From Acidobacteriaceae bacterium UBA1795 (GTDB taxonomy: Bacteria; Acidobacteriota; Terriglobia; Terriglobales; Acidobacteriaceae): a DNA stretch of 34,445 bases. Both the position numbers and the translations under genes were made by a program. The first letter of the stretch is position 1, and the number at the start of each line of letters is the position of its first letter. The notes below the pieces were generated by a model. It made no database searches, had not been told where the DNA came from, and saw nothing but the letters and a program-made list of their open reading frames with translations. The stretch covers positions 1,364 to 35,808 of the forward strand of contig DCFV01000002.1 in assembly GCA_002314435.1 (NCBI GenBank). Direction: 5' to 3'. Below are positions 7,954 to 15,848 of the stretch, in pieces.

Positions 7954-8772
7954 ATGCAAGAGAAAGCCGCCAAGACCAAGGTCCGCATCGATGTGTTGCT
8001 GGTAGAGCGCGGACTCGTTGCCAGCCGGGAGCGCGCCCGCGCGCTCATTCTTGCCGGACGCGTGCTGGTCAACGAGCAAAAGGCGGACAAGGCCGGCTAC
8101 TCGGCTGCCCCCGACGCCCCCATCCGCCTGCTGGGCGACGACCTGCCCTTTGTGAGCCGTGGCGGACTGAAGCTGGCCGGGGCGCTGACTCACTGGCCGA
8201 TCGAGGTGCAGGGCCGCTCCTGCCTCGATGTGGGCGCTTCCACCGGTGGATTCACTGACTGCCTGCTGCAGCACGGCGCGGCCCACGTCACCGCCGTCGA
8301 CACAGGCTTTGGGCAGATTGCCATGAAGCTTCGCAGCGACCCGCGCGTGCGCCTACTGGAGCGCACCAACGCGCGCCTGCTGGAGCCAGCGGCTCTGGCT
8401 GCTCCCGGCGAGCCCGAGCTGACGCTGCTGGTGATGGATGTGTCCTTTATCTCAGCCACGCTGCTGCTGGAGCCGGTCTTTGCCGCCGCACCGGCGCTGC
8501 GCGAAGCTGTTCTGCTGGTCAAGCCGCAGTTCGAAGCCGGCCGCGGCCACGTGGGCAAGGGAGGCATCGTCCGCGACTCGGCGGCACACCAGGCCGCCAT
8601 CGACAAAGTGGCTGACTGCGTCCAGTCGCTGGGCTGGCGCGTCGTGGAAACCGTTCCCTCGCCTATTACCGGCGCCGAAGGCAACCGCGAGTTCCTGCTC
8701 TACGCGAGGCGCGATGCAGCAAATGCCGCCGCACCCGCATCCCCTGCCAAACCGCCGCATCCGTTACACTAG
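7954..8772 (+). CDS. tlyA: TlyA-family 2'-O-methyltransferase (16S/23S rRNA cytidine methyltransferase / hemolysin A)
   Basis: A 272-residue two-domain protein. An S4 RNA-binding domain (about 10-65, RIDVLLVERGLVASRERARALILAGRV..) is followed by an FtsJ-like Rossmann methyltransferase domain. The SAM site reads LDVGASTGGFTD (91-102). The K-D-K-E catalytic tetrad of 2'-O-methyltransferases appears as Lys73 in SRGGLKL, Asp162 in VMDVSF, Lys190 in LVKPQFE and Glu246 in NREFLLY, spaced as in the mycobacterial enzyme. In that bacterium TlyA methylates 16S and 23S rRNA cytidines; many homologues are annotated as hemolysins. The last residues are a low-complexity Ala/Pro tail. nadK starts 7 bases after its stop codon, so the two are probably one transcript. 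No clear ribosome binding site is seen before its own ATG. Confidence 0.9.
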   Translation: MQEKAAKTKVRIDVLLVERGLVASRERARALILAGRVLVNEQKADKAGYSAAPDAPIRLLGDDLPFVSRGGLKLAGALTHWPIEVQGRSCLDVGASTGGFTDCLLQHGAAHVTAVDTGFGQIAMKLRSDPRVRLLERTNARLLEPAALAAPGEPELTLLVMDVSFISATLLLEPVFAAAPALREAVLLVKPQFEAGRGHVGKGGIVRDSAAHQAAIDKVADCVQSLGWRVVETVPSPITGAEGNREFLLYARRDAANAAAPASPAKPPHPLH

Positions 8773-8778
8773 GACCGC

Positions 8779-9636
8779 ATGCCTCGCGTTGCCATTGTCT
8801 GCAAGCCGCACAAGGAAGAACTCGCAGGTATTCTGCCCGAACTCGTCGACTGGCTCAGGAAGAACGGCTATGAGCCGCTGCTGGACCACGAAGGCGGGGT
8901 ATATTGCCGCACTGCTCCAGCGGTGGACCGCGCCGAGCTGCCCGACCACAAGCCCGCACTGGTCATCGTTCTAGGCGGTGACGGTACTCTGCTGGCCGTG
9001 GCGCGTGTCTTTGCCAACACCGGCACGCCCATTCTGGGCGTCAACCTGGGTTTTCTCGGGTTTCTCACAGAAATTCGCCTCGCCGACCTCTATCCCACGC
9101 TGGAGGGCTGGTGCGCCTCCTGCCACACCCTCGATGCGCGCGCTATGCTGCAAGCCGAGCTGTGGCGCGGGGGAACGATGCTGGCCAGCTTCGAGGCGCT
9201 GAACGAGGTTGTCGTCTCCAAGGGCGACATCGCGCGCATGGGCGACTTTTCCGTCGAACTCGACGGCCGGGCCGTAGCCCGCTTCCGCGCCGACGGTGTG
9301 ATTGTCTCCACGCCCACCGGCTCCACGGCCTACACGCTCGCGGCCAACGGGCCCATTCTTACACCCAATGTGGATGCGCTGGTGGTTACGCCTATCTGCC
9401 CGCATCTGCTCACGCTGCGGCCCATTGTGGTGCCAGGGTCTGCATCGTTGATCGTCCGTGTGGAGGGCGTTCCGTCGGAGTGCCTGCTCACGGTCGATGG
9501 ACAGCAGGCCGTGGATCTGCGCGAGGGCGACGAAGTGCGCTGCCACCGTTCAGCCAACTCGGTCAACTTGGTGCGAATGCGCGAAAGCGGCTTCTTTGAG
9601 GCGCTGCGCAGCAAGCTCAGCTGGGGCGAGCGGTAG
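8779..9636 (+). CDS. nadK: NAD kinase
   Basis: Phosphorylates NAD to NADP using ATP or polyphosphate. The 285-residue protein has the diagnostic GGDGT motif (66-70, LVIVLGGDGTLLAVAR) and the NLGFLGFLTE segment that lines the NAD site. It also has NEVVVSKGDIARMGDF, the second conserved stretch DGVIVSTPTGSTAYTLAANGPI and the C-terminal SECLLTVDGQQ segment, so length and layout are normal for the bacterial enzyme. AGGA lies just before ATG 8779 and overlaps the tlyA stop codon region, suggesting translational linkage. The gene converges with a proline-rich lipoprotein gene, only 11 bases between the two stop codons. NadE, the enzyme making NAD, is encoded elsewhere in the window. Confidence 0.97.
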   Translation: MPRVAIVCKPHKEELAGILPELVDWLRKNGYEPLLDHEGGVYCRTAPAVDRAELPDHKPALVIVLGGDGTLLAVARVFANTGTPILGVNLGFLGFLTEIRLADLYPTLEGWCASCHTLDARAMLQAELWRGGTMLASFEALNEVVVSKGDIARMGDFSVELDGRAVARFRADGVIVSTPTGSTAYTLAANGPILTPNVDALVVTPICPHLLTLRPIVVPGSASLIVRVEGVPSECLLTVDGQQAVDLREGDEVRCHRSANSVNLVRMRESGFFEALRSKLSWGER

Positions 9637-9650
9637 CTGCACTGCAGCTA
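9634..9650. terminator. Short inverted repeat spanning both stop codons of converging genes
   Basis: TAGCTGCACTGCAGCTA is an almost perfect palindrome whose ends are the TAG stop of nadK (plus strand) and the TAG stop of the lipoprotein gene (minus strand). It can fold as a 7-bp stem with a 3-base loop, followed by TTTGG on the plus strand. It may act as a weak two-way terminator. Confidence 0.35.
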
Positions 9651-10208
9651 TTTGGTCAGTTCGCCCAACAGCACGCGGGCTTTCACTGCGAGCGTGTATG
9701 CGCCGTCCACGTCGCCTGAGAGCAGTGCTGCCCGCGCCTGCTTCAGAAACTCGCGAATCTGCCCGGCGGTCTTCTGCTCCTGGTCGTTGAGCGGCCGCGT
9801 AATCTTCTTCAGTTCCTGGTCAATGGATGCGATTGACTGCTCGGTCTGGCTGCGCAGATCGCCGGAATCGCCCGGCGAAAGTTGCCCGATGGCGCTCACG
9901 GCGGATGCGCCGCTGGCGTTCGAGGCCTGCTCAGTGGTCTTTGCCGCGTCGGTTTTGGGATGCCGCGCTACATGGCGTGTAGGCTTGGACTCGGTCTTGG
10001 GCGGCGGAGTAGGCTCGGGCTGGGTTTGCGGCTGCGGTTCCGTCATAACTGGGGGCGGAAGCTCCACGGTAGTCGGCTGCGGTGGCGGTGGAGCGGTGTC
10101 CACAATGGGCGGAGCCAGCGGCTGGTTCAGCGCCTGCTGATTCTTGTGTGAGCATCCCGCCAGCACAAGGGGCAGCAACCACGCAACGCTCTTCAAAGGC
10201 GCTTTCAT
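9648..10208 (-). CDS. Proline-rich lipoprotein coupled to a sensor kinase gene, function unknown
   Basis: A 186-residue predicted lipoprotein. MKAPLKSVAWLLPLVLAGC gives a signal sequence with lipobox LAGC (Cys19). Residues of about 25-95 form a Pro/Thr/Gln-rich linker likely to span part of the envelope. The C-terminal ~80 residues (from about SPGDSGDLRSQTEQSI) are predicted to be helical and resemble a short helical bundle or TPR-like end (KQARAALLSGDVDGAYTLAVKARVLL). I recognise no named family. ATG 10208 is preferred over an upstream in-frame start at 10265 because it is preceded by GGAAGGATC and forms an ATGA overlap with the kinase stop codon. Its place at the end of the regulator-kinase operon suggests a role in signal perception or an envelope process controlled by that system. 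Confidence 0.7.
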   Translation of the reverse strand: MKAPLKSVAWLLPLVLAGCSHKNQQALNQPLAPPIVDTAPPPPQPTTVELPPPVMTEPQPQTQPEPTPPPKTESKPTRHVARHPKTDAAKTTEQASNASGASAVSAIGQLSPGDSGDLRSQTEQSIASIDQELKKITRPLNDQEQKTAGQIREFLKQARAALLSGDVDGAYTLAVKARVLLGELTK

Positions 10209-12109
10209 TGAACCGATCCTTCCGAATTTCCCATCATCGCCGGCTGAGGATACCGGCGTCCCCATTCCGCGGAGGCGAGCGGAATTCGCAACACAAATTC
10301 CGTTCCGCGGTTCACCTTAGATTCTACTTCCACGGCCCCGTGGTGCAACTGAAGAATCCGGTATGTCATCGCCAGTCCGATGCCGCTGCCCTCGCTCTTG
10401 GTAGTGAAGTAGAGGTCGAAGATCTTGTCGCGAATTTCGTCAGGAACCCCGGTTCCCTCGTCGGCTATGCGCAGCACAGCGTTCTTCTTGTCGTCCTCCA
10501 ACACCACGCGGAGCCGCCCGCCGTCCGGCATAGCCTGCGCTCCATTCTGGATGATGTTGATCACCGCCTGCTTGAGCAGATCGGCGTCCACGTTTGCCAC
10601 CACCGGATTCGGCGGAAGCGATGTTTCCAGCTTGACGTTGCGCGTGGAAAGCTCTTCGGTTGAGAGCGCCAGCACGTCGCCGACCACTTGGCGCAGGTCC
10701 TGCTCTCGCAGTTGCAACTCCACCGGGCGGGAGAAGTCCACCAGCGTTTGCACCACGCGGTCCAGACGATGAATCTCCGCCTCGATCACTTCAAGGTGCC
10801 GGGCGGCCGGCGCGTTGTTGTCGCCCAGTTTGTTCTTCAGCAGTTCCAGATGCACCACGATGGCGTTGATCGGGTTCTTCACCTCGTGGCCCACGCCGGA
10901 GGTGAGTCTGCCAATGGCGGCCATGCGCCGCGAAAGCTCCAGCTCGGACTCGATCTCCTGCACGGATTCCAGATCGTGCAGCGTGACTAGTGCGCCGAGT
11001 CCCTGGCGTGTGTCGGTCTCGTAAATGAAGTCGAGCGACACCTGCACCAGGCGGCCCGTTTCTGTCTGTACTTCCTCGTGCGCCAGCGGCCGGCCTTCTT
11101 CAAAAGCCGTGCGCAGGGTGCGGCCCAACACGGTGAACTCGTCGAAGACTTCTTGCGCGTGCTGGCCAAGAATGCGGCCGCGCTCGATATGCAGAAAGCG
11201 CCGCGCCGCCTCTGACACCAGCACTGCGCGCCCATCGCTGCTGAAGAGCAGGATGCCGTCCTGCAGGTTACCCAGGATATGGTCGAGGTTCTCCCGCAAT
11301 GCAGAGAACACCTCCTCCACGTTGCGCATGCGCTGGCCGATGCGCTCAATCTTGGTGGAGACGCGCTCCGGCGTGTCCTGGTTGGGTGCCGGACCGCCTT
11401 CCTCTTCGCCCGCCTCGCTGGCAGAGGTCCAGTAGTCCAGCTGCATACTGATCTCTTCGAGGGGCCGCAGGGCAAGGTTGCTCAGCAGCAGGGCAATGAT
11501 GAGCGCCGCGCCCAGCGCAAAGCCGGTGAGGGTCACTGCCTCGCGCAGCCACGGGGCATAGGCGGCCCGCAGCAGAGTAGTGCGCGCGCCCACGTGCACC
11601 GTGGCAAACGGCTCTCCATTGCGGTCCAGCGGCACCACGACGTCAAACACCTGCGGCGGCCCGAACACGTTGCGATAGAGATCCAGTGCGTCAGCGTTGA
11701 GCAGCTGCTTGTAGTCCCGCCGTAACGGCAGAGGCTTGTCCTCGGTGTTCGGATTAGTGCTCTCTATGATGCGTCCCACGCCATCGCCAATGTTGATGTC
11801 GTAGACCGTGAGCGAGTAGCGGTTCACCGAGTCCATGACCGCGTGCAGGGCGGCGCTGTCGTGGATGGCCTGTGCCTCCAGGTTGCGCAGCTCAGCGGGA
11901 TTGTTGGGGTCGACCTTGCGGTCCTTCAGGCCAGTCTCAAGCGCCTGCTGCAGCGCAAACCGCACCTGGTTGGCCACCATGCGGTTCGTCTCGTAGGTCT
12001 GCGTCACGGCGGCATCCAGCAGCTGCGTCACGTAAACCAGCGACACAACGCCGGAGATCAGCAACACAAGGCTGGCGATGGCCAGTACGAGTTTTGTCTT
12101 CAGCCGCAT
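10205..12109 (-). CDS. Membrane sensor histidine kinase, NtrB/AtoS-like with PAS domain
   Basis: A 634-residue inner-membrane kinase. A first membrane helix (about 7-27) and a second (about 193-212) bracket an extracytoplasmic sensor domain. A HAMP-like linker (PLEEISMQL..) and a helical region lead to a PAS-type domain (about 270-380, ILGNLQDGILLFSSDGRAVLVSEAA). The dimerisation/phosphoacceptor domain has His408 in GVGHEVKNPINAI. The ATPase domain shows an N-box (INIIQNGAQAM), a G1 box (IADEGTGVPDEI), an F box (FDLYFTTKSEG) and a G2 box (SGIGLAM), all intact. ATG 12109 lies 15 bases after the regulator gene, preceded by AGGA, and the end overlaps the lipoprotein gene by 4 bases. It should phosphorylate the adjacent sigma-54 regulator; the signal is unknown. 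Confidence 0.92.
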   Translation of the reverse strand: MRLKTKLVLAIASLVLLISGVVSLVYVTQLLDAAVTQTYETNRMVANQVRFALQQALETGLKDRKVDPNNPAELRNLEAQAIHDSAALHAVMDSVNRYSLTVYDINIGDGVGRIIESTNPNTEDKPLPLRRDYKQLLNADALDLYRNVFGPPQVFDVVVPLDRNGEPFATVHVGARTTLLRAAYAPWLREAVTLTGFALGAALIIALLLSNLALRPLEEISMQLDYWTSASEAGEEEGGPAPNQDTPERVSTKIERIGQRMRNVEEVFSALRENLDHILGNLQDGILLFSSDGRAVLVSEAARRFLHIERGRILGQHAQEVFDEFTVLGRTLRTAFEEGRPLAHEEVQTETGRLVQVSLDFIYETDTRQGLGALVTLHDLESVQEIESELELSRRMAAIGRLTSGVGHEVKNPINAIVVHLELLKNKLGDNNAPAARHLEVIEAEIHRLDRVVQTLVDFSRPVELQLREQDLRQVVGDVLALSTEELSTRNVKLETSLPPNPVVANVDADLLKQAVINIIQNGAQAMPDGGRLRVVLEDDKKNAVLRIADEGTGVPDEIRDKIFDLYFTTKSEGSGIGLAMTYRILQLHHGAVEVESKVNRGTEFVLRIPLASAEWGRRYPQPAMMGNSEGSVQ

Positions 12110-12124
12110 GGTTCTGGTCCTGAA

Positions 12125-13531
12125 TCAGGCGGGCTGATCTTCCCGCGATTGGCTGTATTCCTTTAGCTTGTTGTGCAGCGTCTTCAGGCTCACGCCCAGA
12201 ATCTCGGCCGCGCGCGTCTTGTTCTGCCCGGTGGATTCGAGCGTGCGCAGAATCAGCAGCCGTTCGGCCTCGTCCACAGTGGTGCCCACCGGCACCGGTA
12301 CAACGCTGGCGTCATAGACCTGTGCAGCCTGCCCCTGCGCCTTGCCGAAGTTCGGCGGCAGGTGCCCGGCGTCCAGTGGCGCGCCGTCCGCACACAGAAC
12401 TACCGCACGCTCCATGGTGTTGCGCAGTTCGCGCCCGTTGCCCGGCCAGTTGTAGGCCATCATCCGGTCGAGAATCGATTGGCTGAGTCCGGAAACGCGG
12501 CGGCCGTGCTTGGTACTCATATCGCGCACCATGGCCTCGGCCATCGCGGGAAGGTCTTCCATGTGTTTGCGCAGCGGCGGCAGGTCGATGTGAAACACAT
12601 TGAGCCGGTAGAACAGGTCGCTGCGCAGCTCGCCGCGTGCCACGGCCTCGTTGGGTTCGCGATTGGTGGCGGCCAGCACGCGTACGTCCACTTCCTGCTC
12701 GGTACGTGCGCCCAATCGCCGCAGCTTGCGCTCTTCCAGTACGCGCAGCAGCTTGGCCTGTGTGCCGACCGGCATCTCGGCCAGTTCATCCAGCAGCAGT
12801 GTGCCGCCGTTGGCCAGTTCAAAGCAGCCTGCACGCCGCTCCACCGCGCCCGTAAAGGAGCCCTTCTCGTGGCCAAAGATTTCGCTCTCAATCAGCGACT
12901 CAGGAATGGCCGCGCAGTTCACCGCGACAAACGGCCGCGATTTGCGTGGGCTCAGTTCGTGCAGCGTACGCGCCACCAGTTCTTTGCCCGTGCCGCTTTC
13001 GCCCGTGATCAGGACGGAAACATTCGAGGGTGCAATCTGCTCAATCAGCGCGAAGATCTCCCGCATCTCCTTCGAGCTGCCCACCATGGAGCCCAGCACG
13101 CCCGTTTCGCGCAGCCTTCGCCGGGCCACTTCCAGCTCGATGGTCGTGTCACGCTGCCGCGTGGCATTTGCCAGGATGGTGCGCAGCCGTGCCGCATCCA
13201 CCGGCTTTTGCAGAAAGTCGTACGCGCCCATCTTCATCGCGTCGACCGCCAGCTGAATGGAGCCCTGTGCGGTCAGCAGTACCACCGCCACGTTGGCGTC
13301 GACGCCCGAGCCCTCTTCGGCCAGCTTGGCCAGCAGTCCGATGCCGTCCATGCGGGGCATCTTCAGGTCGGTCACTACGATAGCCGGGTTCCAGGCCACT
13401 GCCTTTTCCCAGCCCTCAATGCCGTCGCGCGCGGTCTCGGTACGGTAGCCCCAGCCGGAAATCAGCTCGGCCAGCCCCATCAGGGCATGGGGCTCGTCTT
13501 CTACGATCAGTACCTTGACCGCATTCTCCAT
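12125..13531 (-). CDS. NtrC-family sigma-54-dependent response regulator
   Basis: A 468-residue transcription activator with the usual three domains. The receiver domain (about 5-120) has the acidic pair Glu11/Asp12, phospho-acceptor Asp55 (VVTDLKMPRMDG) and Lys109 (FLQKP). The AAA+ domain (about 145-385) has Walker A GESGTGKE (177-184), the sigma-54 contact loop as GSFTGA (224-229), Walker B LLLDELAEM and an R-finger region. The Fis-type DNA-binding helix-turn-helix ends the protein (TRAAEILGVSLKTLHNKLKEYS). The serine in place of the first alanine of GAFTGA is a common natural variant. It is first in an operon with the kinase and lipoprotein. A palindrome just upstream of the start codon may be its own binding site; I found no -24/-12 promoter there. 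Confidence 0.94.
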   Translation of the reverse strand: MENAVKVLIVEDEPHALMGLAELISGWGYRTETARDGIEGWEKAVAWNPAIVVTDLKMPRMDGIGLLAKLAEEGSGVDANVAVVLLTAQGSIQLAVDAMKMGAYDFLQKPVDAARLRTILANATRQRDTTIELEVARRRLRETGVLGSMVGSSKEMREIFALIEQIAPSNVSVLITGESGTGKELVARTLHELSPRKSRPFVAVNCAAIPESLIESEIFGHEKGSFTGAVERRAGCFELANGGTLLLDELAEMPVGTQAKLLRVLEERKLRRLGARTEQEVDVRVLAATNREPNEAVARGELRSDLFYRLNVFHIDLPPLRKHMEDLPAMAEAMVRDMSTKHGRRVSGLSQSILDRMMAYNWPGNGRELRNTMERAVVLCADGAPLDAGHLPPNFGKAQGQAAQVYDASVVPVPVGTTVDEAERLLILRTLESTGQNKTRAAEILGVSLKTLHNKLKEYSQSREDQPA

Positions 13532-13544
13532 ACCGTCATTCTAT

Positions 13545-13562
13545 GCAAATTGCTGAATTTGC
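13545..13562. promoter_or_regulatory. Palindrome before the NtrC-type regulator gene, possible operator
   Basis: GCAAATT-GCTG-AATTTGC is a perfect 7-bp inverted repeat with a 4-base spacer, 14-31 bases upstream of the start codon of the regulator gene. It sits in an AT-rich 57-base gap. A binding site for the regulator itself, or a hairpin in the leader, are both possible. Confidence 0.35.
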
Positions 13563-13588
13563 GCTCAATTTACGAGGTCGGCCTTGCC

Positions 13589-15391
13589 TCAGCCGGCCTT
13601 TTCCGTCAACTCCGCCCAGCGGGAGTAGAGTGCTTCGTTTTCGTGCAGCGCAAGCTCAAGATCCGCCAGAGCTTGCTGTAAAGCGGCAGCATCGGTGGCA
13701 ATCTCAGGGCTTTCCACGCGCGCCTGCACTGCGGCCAGCTTTGCATCCGACTCCTCCACCCGTTGCTCGATCGTGGCGAACTCCCGCGCTTCCAGATACG
13801 AAAGCTTCTTCTTCTGCGGAGCAGCCGGGGTTGGTTCGGCTTCGGCGCGGCTGGGCAGCTCGCTCCCGACCGGCGCTTCCTCTTCCTCCAGCCAGTTCTC
13901 CCACTGTGCGTAGTCGGCAAACTGCGCCGCCCGTCCCTTGCCGTCAAGTCCCAGCACCGTGGATGACACGCGATTCAGCAGATATCGGTCATGTGTCACC
14001 AGCACCAGCGCGCCCGGAAAGTCGAGCAGATTGTCTTCCAGTATCTCTAGAGTGGCGAGGTCTAAATCATTCGTCGGCTCGTCCAGCAGCAGCACGTCGG
14101 CTGGCTCCAGCATCAGCTTGGCGATCAACACACGCGCCCGTTCGCCGCCGCTCAGATTGCGCACTGGCTGGTTCAACTGCTCGCCGGTAAAGAGAAACCG
14201 TTGTGCCCAGCTCGCAACATGCACCGTACGCCCCTGGTGGATCACGCCGTCGCCCTCCGGTGCAAGCGCGCGCCGCAGTGTCACGTTTTCGTCCAGTTCG
14301 CGCATCTGGCTGAAGTAAACCAGCTGCAGTGCGTCGGCGCGGCGAATCGTGCCGTCAGCCGGTTCCAGTTCGCCGCGCATCAGGCGAAGCAGCGTAGTTT
14401 TACCGCTGCCGTTCGGGCCCACCAAGCCAACCTTCATGCGAGCCGTCAGCGTGAAGGTCAGATTGCTGAACAGCCGCCGTCCGCCCACGTCGCAGGCCAC
14501 GCCGTCGAACTCCACCAGCCGCTTGGTCTTTCGTTCGCTCGCCGCAAAGTCGATGCCAGCGGTGTTCTCCACGGCGCGCGCATCCATCGCCGCAAGCTGG
14601 CCGATCATGGCCTGCGCCGTGTCGATGCGCGCCTTGGATTTCGTGGCGCGTGCCTTCGGCCCCCGCCGCAGCCATTCGATCTCCGTCCTCACGCGGTTGC
14701 GCAGGCTTTCCTGCTGCCGCGCCTGTGACTCGAGATACGCCTCTCGTTCCTCCAGGAAGCGGCTGAAGGCGCCCTTCACGCGCAGCAGGCCCTCGGCGTA
14801 AACCTTATTCAGTTCAATAATTTCGCTCGAAGTCGCTTCGAGAAAATAGCGATCGTGGCTCACGGTCACTACAGCAAACGAGGACGAAGCCAGCAGCTCC
14901 TCCAGCCACTCAATACCGGCCAGATCCATGTGGTTCGTCGGCTCGTCCAGCAGCACCACGTCGGGCTCGCTGGCCAGAGCTTCCAGAATCGCCAGCCGCT
15001 TGCGCCAGCCACCGGAAAGGGAAGCGGCCTCCGCTGCCAGATCCCCGAAGCCCGCGCGCCCGGCCAGCTCGCGCAGCCTTCCCTCGCGCTCCGTTTCGCT
15101 GCCGTGCGCTGCGCTCAGCGCAGCCTTCAGCACCGCGCGCACGGTCACACCCGGCTCGTAGCGCGAGTCCTGCGGCACATACGCGGCGCGCGCGCGCTTG
15201 CGCACGGCCACCTCGCCCGTGTCGGGCTCGAGTTGTCCGCCCAGAACGGCCAGCAGTGTGGACTTACCCGCGCCGTTCGGCCCAATCAGCCCGATACGCG
15301 CGCCGTCGTCCACGGTGAGCGAAATGCCCTTAAACAGCGCCGTTGCGCCAAAAGTCTTCGATATGGATTGCGCGTTCAGAATCGGCGGCAT
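13589..15391 (-). CDS. uup: ABC-F family ATPase, Uup type
   Basis: A 600-residue soluble protein with two ABC ATPase domains and no membrane part, typical of ABC-F translation factors. The first domain has Walker A GPNGAGKST, signature LSGGWRKRLA and Walker B VVLLDEPTNHMDL. The second has GPNGSGKTT, LSGGERARVL and VLLLDEPTNDLDLA. The linker between them (about 230-310) is long and charged (RGPKARATKSKARID), and the C-terminus ends in a coiled-coil domain starting near KKKLSYLEAREF, both typical of the Uup subgroup. I set the start at ATG 15391 (MPPILNAQSISKTFG), where homology begins; about 60 further codons upstream are open but overlap the divergent rhodanese gene and look non-coding. Uup proteins affect ribosome function and transposon excision in E. 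coli. Confidence 0.88.
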   Translation of the reverse strand: MPPILNAQSISKTFGATALFKGISLTVDDGARIGLIGPNGAGKSTLLAVLGGQLEPDTGEVAVRKRARAAYVPQDSRYEPGVTVRAVLKAALSAAHGSETEREGRLRELAGRAGFGDLAAEAASLSGGWRKRLAILEALASEPDVVLLDEPTNHMDLAGIEWLEELLASSSFAVVTVSHDRYFLEATSSEIIELNKVYAEGLLRVKGAFSRFLEEREAYLESQARQQESLRNRVRTEIEWLRRGPKARATKSKARIDTAQAMIGQLAAMDARAVENTAGIDFAASERKTKRLVEFDGVACDVGGRRLFSNLTFTLTARMKVGLVGPNGSGKTTLLRLMRGELEPADGTIRRADALQLVYFSQMRELDENVTLRRALAPEGDGVIHQGRTVHVASWAQRFLFTGEQLNQPVRNLSGGERARVLIAKLMLEPADVLLLDEPTNDLDLATLEILEDNLLDFPGALVLVTHDRYLLNRVSSTVLGLDGKGRAAQFADYAQWENWLEEEEAPVGSELPSRAEAEPTPAAPQKKKLSYLEAREFATIEQRVEESDAKLAAVQARVESPEIATDAAALQQALADLELALHENEALYSRWAELTEKAG

Positions 15392-15405
15392 CTCTTCCAG
15401 CTTAC

Positions 15406-15434
15406 TTGGTCCGCGCGCAAGGGCCCCGTACACT
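15406..15434 (+). promoter_or_regulatory. Possible promoter for the rhodanese gene giving a leaderless mRNA
   Basis: TTGGTC (15406-15411) and TACACT (15429-15434) are separated by exactly 17 bases. Transcription would start about 7 bases after the -10 box, at or next to ATG 15441. No ribosome binding site is seen before that ATG, which fits a leaderless message. Confidence 0.35.
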
Positions 15435-15440
15435 GGTTTC

Positions 15441-15764
15441 ATGCTGGAATTCGAAATTTTCCCGGCCGACGCGGCGGCCCTTCTCCGCGAGAAAAAAGTG
15501 CGCCTCATCGATGTGCGCGAACCCTGGGAACTGGCTACGGCCAGCGTCGCTGGTGCCATGGCCATGCCCATGGGCGACGTGCCCGCCCGCGCCCATCAGG
15601 AACTCGATCCCGACGAGCACCTCGTCGTGCTATGCCACGCAGGCGTTCGCTCCCTGAACGTCACTGTCTGGCTGCGCAATCAGGGCTTCGAGCAAGCGCA
15701 GTCCATCCGCGGCGGCATCGATGCATGGTCGCGCGAAGTGGACGCCAGCGTGCCGCGTTACTAA
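15441..15764 (+). CDS. Single-domain rhodanese-like protein
   Basis: A 107-residue rhodanese domain, probably a cytoplasmic sulfurtransferase or sulfur carrier. Family landmarks are RLIDVREPWELATASVAGA (about 21-39), which is the CH2A motif, and the active-site loop LCHAGVRS with the catalytic cysteine at about residue 64 followed by the CxxGxRS pattern. GIDAWSREVDASVPRY closes the fold, as in GlpE/MoeB-associated single-domain members. The start ATG 15441 begins the homology; no Shine-Dalgarno sequence is visible. It diverges from the ABC-F gene with about 50 bases between start codons. A role in sulfur transfer for molybdopterin or thiamine is possible, since mobA is encoded nearby, but that is only suggestive. 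Confidence 0.88.
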   Translation: MLEFEIFPADAAALLREKKVRLIDVREPWELATASVAGAMAMPMGDVPARAHQELDPDEHLVVLCHAGVRSLNVTVWLRNQGFEQAQSIRGGIDAWSREVDASVPRY

Positions 15765-15848
15765 GTCGCACCGCAGCCATACGCCCAACCAAGCCTCCCC
15801 GAAGTCCTATACTTGCGTCTGTTGGAGTTTTTGCAAGGGAGTCTCTCT

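Noticed and set aside
13532..13588. Possible sigma-54 (-24/-12) promoter before the regulator gene
   Set aside because: A TTTGCA occurs on the minus strand, but the GG expected 10 bases before the GC is absent.
12173..13681. 502-codon open frame on the plus strand
   Set aside because: It is antisense to the NtrC-type regulator gene, which has every expected motif. The opposite product has biased, low-complexity composition and no recognisable domain.
15392..15571. Longer N-terminus for the ABC-F protein
   Set aside because: The extra 60 codons overlap the rhodanese gene on the other strand and show no ABC-F homology; the conserved protein begins at 15391.
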